A stretch of DNA of 64,000 nucleotides from Shewanella halotolerans (GTDB lineage Bacteria; Pseudomonadota; Gammaproteobacteria; Enterobacterales; Shewanellaceae): positions 2,480,001 through 2,544,000 of the forward strand of contig NZ_CP080417.1 in assembly GCF_019457535.1 (NCBI RefSeq), given 5' to 3'. Positions 34,995 to 42,568 of the stretch are shown here, piece by piece (the stretch's first letter is position 1; each line of letters starts with the position of its first letter). Position numbers and translations under genes: made by a program. Under the pieces are notes generated by a model. The model was not told the origin of the DNA. It worked only from the letters and a program-made list of their open reading frames with translations, and made no database searches.

Positions 34995-37298
34995 CTATCG
35001 CGGCTTACGCCAGAAAACCGCGCCTATCGCAGGCAAAATAATTATTGCCCCCAACATATTCACTAAAAACATGAAAGTTAACAGGATCCCCATGTCCATT
35101 TGGAACTTAAGTGCCGAGAAGAACCAGGTGCTCACGCCAATCGCCAGTGTCAGACCGGTGAAGATCACCGCGCTGCCCCGCTCAATAAGCGCCTGATGAT
35201 AAGCAGTCTGCACTGGCATGCCATCTCTGAGTTTGACCGCCATGGTCGACAAGATGTAGATACCATAATCCACACCTATCCCCACACCTAGGGCGATCAC
35301 CGGCAGTGTACTCACCGCCAGACCGATATCGAGCTGAGTCATCAGCGCCTGCGCCAGGGTCGATACCACGTAGAGCGGTAGGATCACCGCCACCGTCGCA
35401 CGAATCGATCTAAAGCTTATCAGACAGAGCACAAACACAGCGCCATAAACATAGAGCATCATAGGCAGTTGCGCCTCGGCCACCGCCTCGTTGGTCGCCG
35501 CCATCACACCAACCGGACCTGAAGCCAGCTTAAATTTAAGCTTATCGCTGTCCATCTTGGCCGACAGTATCTTGACTTTGTCGATCACCTGCTCGATGGT
35601 CTCCGCCTTATGATCTTTAAGGAACAGATACACAGGCATCACAGAGCAGTTGCCATCCAGTAGGCCCGAGGTGGTCGGGATCTGCCCTACCGCCTGGACC
35701 AGACTCGCCGTGGTGCGAGGCAGCACCTGCCACTTAGGATTACCCTCGTTAAACCCAGCATTAACCCGCTTGGCGATAGAGGCTAGACTCGCGGTCGACT
35801 CGACTCCAGGGGTATTGGCCACCAACCACTCAAACTCATCTATCTGGGTCAGCACATCATGATAGGTACAAGCCTCGGGAAACGCCTCAACGATCACCGT
35901 CATCACGTCTGTGGTGATGGAGAAGTGATCGGTAATATAGAAGGTGTCCTGATTGTAGCGGCTGTCAAAATGCAGCGCAGGCGCGCCGCCTTGCAGATCG
36001 CCGATCTTCATCTTACTCGCCTGCTGCAGGCCGACGCCATAGAGGGCGACGGTGGCCAGCAACACGATAACCGCATACTTAGGCGTCGCGAAATTAGAGA
36101 GCTTACGCCAGAGCGCATCCACCTTACCGTTTGACTTGGTCGGCAGCGCCTTGACCTCGGTAAAGGAGATCAGCAGCGGCAGCAGCACCAGGTTGGTCAG
36201 GATGATCACCGCCACACCCAGGGAGGCCGAGATAGCCAGCTCGCGAATGATACCGATATCGATGGCCAGCAGTGTCATGAAGCCCACGGTATCCGAGAGC
36301 AGCGCCACACCGCCTGGGATCAGCAGGCTACGAAATGCCAGCGCGGCAGCGGCCTTAGTGGTTTCCCCCTCACCCACACGGCGCCTGACGGCGTTGATCA
36401 TCTGCACACCGTGACTCACCCCGATGGCAAATACCAGGAAGGGAATGAGAATCGACATAGGGTCCAGACCAAAGCCCACCACAGTAAGCAGACCCAGCTG
36501 CCAAACCACAGCCACCAGGCTACACACCAAAGGCAGCAGGGTCAGCTTGACCGAGTGGGAGAAGAGATACACCATCACGGCAGTTACTAAGATGGCGATG
36601 GCGAAGAAGAGCACCACGCCCTTGGCACCCTCGGCAACATCGCCGGCCATCTTGGCAAAACCTATGATATGGATCTTTATCTTGTCGTTTTCATACTGGC
36701 CGCGCAGCTCCTTCTCGAGCTGACTGGCAAAGGCCAGGGTATCGAGTGGCTCGCCGGTCTGAGGATCGAAGTCCATCAACTGCGCGGTCACCATGGCCGC
36801 CGAGTAATCTTCGGCGATGAGACGCCCGACGATACCCGCCTTCTCTATGTTGCTGCGCACTACTTCAAGCCCGGCAGGAGTAGTCGAGAAATCCGCCGGG
36901 ATCACTGGGCCGCCGGCAAAACCATCTTCCACCACCTCAGTAAAGCGGGTCGAGGGCGAATAGAGCGACTTCACCTGGGCACGATCGACGCCAGGGATAA
37001 AGAACAACTGATCGTGTACCTGCTTTAGGGTATCGAAAAAGTTGGGGTTGAAGATGTTGCCACTGGTGTCTTCTACCGCCACCATGATGCTGTTGGCCCC
37101 ACCAAACTGCTTCTGATGCTTCAGATAGGTCTGCATATAGCTATGGTTAAGCGGAATGTTCTTAACGAACGCCGCATCCATCTTCAGATGGCTGGCCTGG
37201 AAGCCAAGAAACAGAGTTGCCAGCAAGAAGGCGAATATCACATAGGCCCGTTGCCGAAACAGGAAGGATTCTAATCCATTAACTAATTTATCTAACAT
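34995..37298 (-). CDS. RND/MMPL-type inner-membrane transporter
   Basis: A 767-residue protein of the hydrophobe/amphiphile (HAE3/MMPL) RND class. It has an N-terminal membrane segment, a large periplasmic loop, a five-to-six-helix bundle (about residues 225-400), a second periplasmic loop and a second bundle near the C-terminus. Segments such as LVFAIGVSHGVQMINAVRRR and VIALGVGIGVDYGIYILS are typical of this class, related to MmpL and sterol-sensing proteins. No membrane-fusion or TolC-type partner lies nearby. The partners are the YCF48-like protein (12 bp gap), DUF1329 and DUF1302. The substrate is probably a lipid or hydrophobic compound (inference). Confidence 0.88.
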   Translation of the reverse strand: MLDKLVNGLESFLFRQRAYVIFAFLLATLFLGFQASHLKMDAAFVKNIPLNHSYMQTYLKHQKQFGGANSIMVAVEDTSGNIFNPNFFDTLKQVHDQLFFIPGVDRAQVKSLYSPSTRFTEVVEDGFAGGPVIPADFSTTPAGLEVVRSNIEKAGIVGRLIAEDYSAAMVTAQLMDFDPQTGEPLDTLAFASQLEKELRGQYENDKIKIHIIGFAKMAGDVAEGAKGVVLFFAIAILVTAVMVYLFSHSVKLTLLPLVCSLVAVVWQLGLLTVVGFGLDPMSILIPFLVFAIGVSHGVQMINAVRRRVGEGETTKAAAALAFRSLLIPGGVALLSDTVGFMTLLAIDIGIIRELAISASLGVAVIILTNLVLLPLLISFTEVKALPTKSNGKVDALWRKLSNFATPKYAVIVLLATVALYGVGLQQASKMKIGDLQGGAPALHFDSRYNQDTFYITDHFSITTDVMTVIVEAFPEACTYHDVLTQIDEFEWLVANTPGVESTASLASIAKRVNAGFNEGNPKWQVLPRTTASLVQAVGQIPTTSGLLDGNCSVMPVYLFLKDHKAETIEQVIDKVKILSAKMDSDKLKFKLASGPVGVMAATNEAVAEAQLPMMLYVYGAVFVLCLISFRSIRATVAVILPLYVVSTLAQALMTQLDIGLAVSTLPVIALGVGIGVDYGIYILSTMAVKLRDGMPVQTAYHQALIERGSAVIFTGLTLAIGVSTWFFSALKFQMDMGILLTFMFLVNMLGAIIILPAIGAVFWRKPR

Positions 37299-37310
37299 GC
37301 CTGGGCCTTA

Positions 37311-38324
37311 TTATTTTTGTTGTAATGCAACTAAGCCTTTGGTACCGGCAATCCACAGTGTACCCGTCTTATCCTGACCGATAGCCACCAGGTTTTCCCC
37401 CTGACGCTGCGTCACCATAGTCACGCTATCATCGCTGGCCACGTCGATCACCACGCCGCCGTTGCCGACCAGCCTGATCTTGTCGTCACTTAGCACTAGT
37501 CCGCCATTGAGAGTCGATTTTGTGGTCAGCTCAATCTCTTGCCACAGCTCGAGATCCCCTTCACTCTTAAACAGGTGACCGCGAAGCCCGAGCACATAGA
37601 TCCCCTGTTTAGCCACCAAGATGTTAAACAGCGAGCCCTCGTAAGGGAATTCGATGCGCTGCCAGGTGAGGCCCTTATCTTGTGACTGGGCCGCTAAACC
37701 GAGTTCGCCCACCATCAAGAGGCGATCATCGGCAAGGCGCACCACGCGATTAAAGTGAGGCAGTAAGGTGCTGCGCTCTTTCAAGTAAAGGCTTTCATCT
37801 TCCGCCTTTAACTCATCCAGATACGCTTGATCTTCTTCATACAAGAGCTCGGTGTGAAACTCTTTCTGCCACTGCTTACCGCCATCCTGAGTACGGTAGA
37901 AGAGGCCATAGGCGCCAATGGCGATGCCGTGGTCGGCATCGAAGAAAAGCACATCCAGGAAAGGCTTTTCAATTTCGGGAGAGCGCATCTGCTCTACCCA
38001 GTTGTGACCGCCGTCTTGGGTATGCAATATGGTGGCATCATGGCCCACCGCCCAGCCAAGCTGGGGCGTTAACAGAGTTACCTTGGTGAGCAAGGCACGA
38101 CTCGGTGAACTCACCTGCTGCCAGCTATCGGTAAAACGAAATAGATGACCGCGATCGCCTACGGCAATCATGGTCTCGCCCTGCTTGGCGATATCCAATA
38201 CCAGGGAGTGCGTCGCCAGCGGCTGAATATCGGAGCCTGTCACCTCGGTTGCCGCTTGGGCCCCGCCTAGGGTGACAAAACAGAGTGAAGATAAAGCGAC
38301 AAGCCGAAGCATGCTAAACCACAT
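37311..38324 (-). CDS. YCF48/BNR-repeat periplasmic propeller protein
   Basis: A 337-residue protein with a signal peptide (LVALSSLCFVTLGGAQA) and BNR/YCF48 repeats such as GWAVGHDATILHTQDGGHNWVEQ, GIAIGAYGLFYRTQDGGKQWQKE and GLAAQSQDKGLTWQRIE, which form a beta-propeller. Plastid and cyanobacterial YCF48 act as assembly factors for photosystem II. Bacterial homologues beside RND transporters may serve as periplasmic scaffold or assembly factors (inference). It is translated with the RND gene (12 bp apart) and separated from DUF1329 by a hairpin and repeat region. Confidence 0.85.
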   Translation of the reverse strand: MWFSMLRLVALSSLCFVTLGGAQAATEVTGSDIQPLATHSLVLDIAKQGETMIAVGDRGHLFRFTDSWQQVSSPSRALLTKVTLLTPQLGWAVGHDATILHTQDGGHNWVEQMRSPEIEKPFLDVLFFDADHGIAIGAYGLFYRTQDGGKQWQKEFHTELLYEEDQAYLDELKAEDESLYLKERSTLLPHFNRVVRLADDRLLMVGELGLAAQSQDKGLTWQRIEFPYEGSLFNILVAKQGIYVLGLRGHLFKSEGDLELWQEIELTTKSTLNGGLVLSDDKIRLVGNGGVVIDVASDDSVTMVTQRQGENLVAIGQDKTGTLWIAGTKGLVALQQK

Positions 38325-38345
38325 ACAAACTTCCTTTCGTGAAAT

Positions 38346-38365
38346 GAGGGGCCAACAGGCCCCTC
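38346..38365 (-). terminator. Hairpin between DUF1329 and YCF48-like genes
   Basis: GAGGGGCC-AACA-GGCCCCTC is a perfect 8-bp stem, with TTTC shortly after it on the minus strand. It could be a partial terminator that lowers expression of the downstream YCF48 and RND genes relative to DUF1302/DUF1329. Confidence 0.6.
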
Positions 38366-38404
38366 TACGCTAACTCTTTAAAGAATGAGTCCTTAATACA
38401 CAAG

Positions 38405-38453
38405 TACCTAGGCTTAAATACTTAAATACTTAAATATAATAAGTGCCTAGGTA
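38405..38453. repeat. Inverted repeat TACCTAGGC/GCCTAGGTA around TTAAATAC repeats
   Basis: A 9-bp inverted repeat (38405-38413 and 38445-38453) encloses about three tandem copies of TTAAATAC. It lies immediately downstream of the DUF1329 stop codon. Confidence 0.6.
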
Positions 38454-38460
38454 TAAGCGC

Positions 38461-39825
38461 TTAACGAATACCAGCGCGTCTCAATGCCGCTGGGGTAAAG
38501 TTCGCTTCGCTCAACTTGGCATCGAAGTTATACATACGACCCTCGTTATCCAGACCCATCGCCAGGTAACGACGAGATTGTAGATCGTGGATCACTTCGA
38601 GTGTGGTCCAGTGAGTCGGCACTTCGTAGTAGTTGATGGCGTGTGCCACGGCGACGCGATAAAGCTCATCGCGGTTGTCGTACATATCCGCCATAGACAC
38701 TTGCCAAGAATCCTCATCCAGGTAGAAGACGCGAGTCTTGTAAATATGACGCATCCCTTCCTTCAGCTGAGCCTTGACCACCCACACGCGGTGTTTCTCC
38801 CAACGCACATAATCTGGGTTGATGTGGCCAGGTTTCAGGATCTGCTCATACTTGAGCTTATCTGAGTGCAGCTTGTAGTCGTTGTAAGGAATGTAGATCT
38901 CTTTCTTGCCTAACAGTTCCCAGTTATAACGCACTGGCGAGCCGTTAAACATATCGAAATCGTCTGTTGTGCGCAGACCATCAGACACAGTACCCGGTGT
39001 ATCGAAGGCGACGTTTGGCGCCTTGCGTACGCGGCGCTGCCCTGTGTTATAGGTCCAGGCCTGACGCGGGAGCGCCTCCTGGTCCATGGTCTCCTTCACC
39101 AACAGTGCGGTACCCGCCAGACGCGCCGGCTGTGTCACCACCTGCTTAAAGTAGAACAGGGTGTTCGACTCCTTTAGCTTATCCAGAGTCATCTCGGGGC
39201 GAGAGTACTCGAAGCGGATCTCTTCGGCGGTTTCCACCAAGGTATAGCTACCAGATGCGGTTGGTGCCGCCTGGCTACGGGCGGTTTCCACATCTACGCC
39301 ACGAAAACGCAGCACGTGGTTCCAGATAGCCTCGAGACCGTTCTGTGGGATCGGGAAAGGCACGCCAATTGAGGCGCCAGAGATACCGTTACCGTCGGCC
39401 ACTAGCTCGGCTCGGCTAGCGTTTGCCTTAGTGGCGTCGTAGACAAACTGCGGCACAGAGGCGGTGCGGCGTGTCTGATAAACATTCATCTTGAAGGTAT
39501 CGGGATAGAGATCGAACAGCTTGAGCTGGCCTTCGGTCAGATTATCCTTGTACTGCGCCTTGTTGGCATTAGTGATGGTAAATTCAATCTTATCGCCCGG
39601 GAAAGGATCTGGATGATGCATCCCCTTCTCGTAACCCGCAACAGGTTTGGTAATGCCGCCATCCCAGGCAGGAATAGAGCCATCTGCGTTACCCGCCTTT
39701 TCACCGCCGAGCGGCGTAAGTTCGGTGCCAAGCTTGGCCGCCTCGGCCTCTGATACTTTTGCAAAGGCTGTTGGCGCGGTCAATGCGACGATCACAGCTG
39801 CCGACAATAGTGTTAGTTTTTTCAT
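38461..39825 (-). CDS. DUF1329 protein, LolA-like periplasmic carrier candidate
   Basis: A 454-residue exported protein with a clear signal peptide (LLSAAVIVALTAPTAFA, cleavage about residue 22). DUF1329 has a LolA/LppX-like fold, the same fold class as periplasmic lipoprotein and lipid carriers. Characteristic stretches include WDGGITKPVAGY, LPRQAWTYNTGQRRVRKAP and RVWVVKAQL. It lies 18 bp downstream of the DUF1302 outer-membrane protein and upstream of the YCF48-RND pair. By analogy it may ferry a hydrophobic ligand across the periplasm (inference); no function is established. Confidence 0.85.
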   Translation of the reverse strand: MKKLTLLSAAVIVALTAPTAFAKVSEAEAAKLGTELTPLGGEKAGNADGSIPAWDGGITKPVAGYEKGMHHPDPFPGDKIEFTITNANKAQYKDNLTEGQLKLFDLYPDTFKMNVYQTRRTASVPQFVYDATKANASRAELVADGNGISGASIGVPFPIPQNGLEAIWNHVLRFRGVDVETARSQAAPTASGSYTLVETAEEIRFEYSRPEMTLDKLKESNTLFYFKQVVTQPARLAGTALLVKETMDQEALPRQAWTYNTGQRRVRKAPNVAFDTPGTVSDGLRTTDDFDMFNGSPVRYNWELLGKKEIYIPYNDYKLHSDKLKYEQILKPGHINPDYVRWEKHRVWVVKAQLKEGMRHIYKTRVFYLDEDSWQVSMADMYDNRDELYRVAVAHAINYYEVPTHWTTLEVIHDLQSRRYLAMGLDNEGRMYNFDAKLSEANFTPAALRRAGIR

Positions 39826-39843
39826 TCTTATTGTCCTTGTGAA

Positions 39844-41892
39844 TTAGATTGAATACTTGATGTTGAACGACACGTAATCACGATCTGACATCAGATTCGT
39901 GGTGCCAACACCACCGAAGAAGGAGTTGTAGGAGAAATCTGCGCCCCAACGACTCTGATAATCGAAATTCACGCCGATAGCGACGGACTTCTTACCTTCG
40001 GTGAACAGGAACATAGGATCGGGTGTGATCCCGTCAACATCATGCGAGAAGATGATGCGCGGCGCCATGTTGACCCCGGCAAACAGGTTGTTGTATTCGG
40101 CCTTGGCCACTAGACGATAACCCCAGGCAAAATCTGTTGGGAACGGGTTAGTCTCAGGACCATTGTGTACTGCCTCTATGATGCCAGGCATATTTGGGTT
40201 GCCGCCAGAGCGCGCAGTGCCAGGGCCATTGAGACGAAGCTCATCGAAGCCTGGCATATCGTGGATCCACACACCACCAACCTCGGCGAGCATGACTAGG
40301 TTATCGGTACCCAGGGTTGGACCAAATAGATGGGTGAAGGTCACCTGTGCCTGAGTGGTATCACGACGGATATAACCTTCGGCGGCTTCACCAGAACCAA
40401 TTCCTTTCACCTGAGAGATGCCATCAAATTCTGGACGTAATCCTGCATTGGCCAGCTGCTGTGGCATGGCGGCAAACAGGAGTTCAACGTCATCTATCTG
40501 TAGCGGCTCATCTTGACGGTGAGCTATCTCACCGGCCACAGAAGTGTCGCCAATCAGGGTGTTGAAGCTAAAGCCATAGAGCTTGATATCTTCTGGGTAT
40601 TCGATCTGTGCCTTAGAGAAGGTCTCTAGACCCAGCAGTGTCTGACGATCGACCGTACCACCAGTTGCCCCAAGGGCTGCCAGGGTAGCTAAGTCTTTAC
40701 CAATCGCTTCCTGGGTAAAGTTAGCCGCGGTGCCGCTGATCAGCGGACGACGGCTATGATAGTTCATATAGTAGAAACCAAACTCGGTTTCCCCTAGCTC
40801 TGGCGCATAGTAACCTAGCTTGATACCGTATTGGCCCGAGTCGCTGGCGCTCGCCTGATCTTGCATCAGGGTCACCTTAGTCGGATAAGCCAGTGCCAAT
40901 GAACCCAGTGTCGCCGCATCATATTGACCCGATGCCACCATAGCCGCCAGCTTCTGATACTCGCCAATCAAGAAGTCGAGATTGATATCTGGGTTAGCGT
41001 TGAAGCCCAGCTGCGCATTTTGCGAATAGCCGCCATAGCCGGCGAAATCATTGGTTGAGAAGTAAGAGCCCGGAGTCGGCACCCAAACTGGTTCCCAATC
41101 ATATTGATAGAAGGCTTCAACCGAGAGCGATTCCGTCACACCCAGTGACGCCCAGATCATCCCCTGAGGTCTGAAGGCTTCTTTAAGCTCGGCGCCCGGC
41201 GCATTGAGAATGTTAAGATCCACCGGGTTGATGACACCAATACCGTGCGGAATCAGGGTGCTTTCACCCCAAGAGACCACCTGATTACCGATACGAACGC
41301 TAAGTGGGTTGGCACCATCGTTAAAGTCGAAATCACCATAGATGAAAGCATCCAACAGGCGCACATCTTTACACTGTACCTTAGAGGCCTCGGAGTCAGC
41401 ACAAGGGTCATACTCTTTGCCAGTTATCGGATCGCTATATCCATAGCTGCCGTTATTCGCCTTCTGGTCGTAGAAATACATGCCACGGGCAAACAGGCCG
41501 AAATTCTTATACTTGAGTGATAGTTCATGCAATCCCTTGAACACCATAGAGGTTACGTCACCCTGAGAGTAGAGCATGTTACTCAAGTCACCATTACTCG
41601 AGTAGGAACCCGGCTGAGCCCAAATCTCGGCCGAAGTATATTTGGTGTTACCGAATGCGGTATAGTTTGACCAGTCAAAGCGCGGGTGATTCACCTTACC
41701 GATCTGATTATCCCAGTCCCGCTCCTCAACACGCCAGCTTGCACCGGCACTGAATGTTGAATCGAACGAACCTTGAACTTCTCCCCAATCGAACGACACG
41801 GCTTGCACGCCCGTAGTCGCTCCAATACTCAACGCTGCGACGATCCCCAAAGCTAGCGCTGACTTGTTAAAGCCATTTTTAACGTTTTTCAT
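39844..41892 (-). CDS. DUF1302 outer-membrane protein
   Basis: A 682-residue protein with a signal peptide ending near residue 32 (GATTGVQA) and a C-terminal half rich in alternating beta strands. It ends in an aromatic-hydrophobic tail (YVSFNIKYSI), as in outer-membrane barrels. DUF1302 proteins commonly sit next to DUF1329, as here (18 bp). Key stretches are FDSTFSAGASWRVEERDW near the N-terminus and RIGNQVVSWGESTLIPHG. It is the first gene of the four-gene cluster; 325 bp of non-coding DNA precede it. A role as outer-membrane channel or lipid receptor is inferred. Confidence 0.85.
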   Translation of the reverse strand: MKNVKNGFNKSALALGIVAALSIGATTGVQAVSFDWGEVQGSFDSTFSAGASWRVEERDWDNQIGKVNHPRFDWSNYTAFGNTKYTSAEIWAQPGSYSSNGDLSNMLYSQGDVTSMVFKGLHELSLKYKNFGLFARGMYFYDQKANNGSYGYSDPITGKEYDPCADSEASKVQCKDVRLLDAFIYGDFDFNDGANPLSVRIGNQVVSWGESTLIPHGIGVINPVDLNILNAPGAELKEAFRPQGMIWASLGVTESLSVEAFYQYDWEPVWVPTPGSYFSTNDFAGYGGYSQNAQLGFNANPDINLDFLIGEYQKLAAMVASGQYDAATLGSLALAYPTKVTLMQDQASASDSGQYGIKLGYYAPELGETEFGFYYMNYHSRRPLISGTAANFTQEAIGKDLATLAALGATGGTVDRQTLLGLETFSKAQIEYPEDIKLYGFSFNTLIGDTSVAGEIAHRQDEPLQIDDVELLFAAMPQQLANAGLRPEFDGISQVKGIGSGEAAEGYIRRDTTQAQVTFTHLFGPTLGTDNLVMLAEVGGVWIHDMPGFDELRLNGPGTARSGGNPNMPGIIEAVHNGPETNPFPTDFAWGYRLVAKAEYNNLFAGVNMAPRIIFSHDVDGITPDPMFLFTEGKKSVAIGVNFDYQSRWGADFSYNSFFGGVGTTNLMSDRDYVSFNIKYSI

Positions 41893-42217
41893 TTTAGCTC
41901 TTCTCCGTAACCTGCTGGATTCTTTGTTATAGGAATGGTGGCCAACATCTTGTTAGCGTACAGGTAACACCATTGTTACAGCATTTAGGGGTGATGAGCA
42001 AGGCGAAAAAACAGAAAATTACCTTGAGATTTGTACACTTAAGCTAAAGGGCTTACATAAATTCAAACACACGATTTAAATCTATTCTAACAAGTCGTAC
42101 CAGATGAAAAACGCCCGTTGAAAAAGCAAGCATAAACAGGCAATTAAACTTGTGTCATCGAAAGCTAAGCCTTTGATGAATCGAAATCGCCCGTTTGAAG
42201 TATATACTCTAAAAATC
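41893..42217 (-). promoter_or_regulatory. Upstream region of the DUF1302 cluster
   Basis: A 325-bp non-coding stretch between DUF1302 and DUF2835. It contains the interrupted palindrome TGTTA-GCGTACAGG-TAACA at 41951-41969, which includes AGCGTACA, the same half-site as in the predicted FabR operator of fabA. I found no convincing -35/-10 pair and no small gene. Confidence 0.45.
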
Positions 42218-42436
42218 TTAAAGTTGGGTCAGAGAAACCAGTTTACCTTCATCATCGAGTTGCAGACGAAAGTAACCCCTGATGCCTGAGGTTGTCAGAA
42301 AGGGTCTGAAGTGGCGGGCGTGGATCCAGAGGGTCTTACCTGAGCTGTCTTTCACCTCAATCTTATCGATACTGCCTTGATAATAATTAAGAAACTCTTG
42401 GTAACTCACCTGCATGGGAAAGGTAAATATCATCAT
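42218..42436 (-). CDS. DUF2835 family small protein
   Basis: A protein of about 72 residues with family features YQEFLNYYQGSIDKIEVKDS and IHARHFRPFLTTSGIRGYF. I chose the ATG at 42436, which has an AGAAAG element at good spacing; 42433 is a second possibility. It is a cytoplasmic protein of unknown function found widely in gammaproteobacteria, commonly near pepN as here. No catalytic motif is visible. Confidence 0.85.
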   Translation of the reverse strand: MMIFTFPMQVSYQEFLNYYQGSIDKIEVKDSSGKTLWIHARHFRPFLTTSGIRGYFRLQLDDEGKLVSLTQL

Positions 42437-42568
42437 AATTTGCTTTCTAAAATGGGGCGAGATGCCAAGCACCTCGCCCTACTCTCTTAGACTATCTGTT
42501 TAAGGTAACTCAGCCTAACAATTCGCTAACGGCTAAGCCAATAACTAAACCAGAAACCGGGCCAACAC

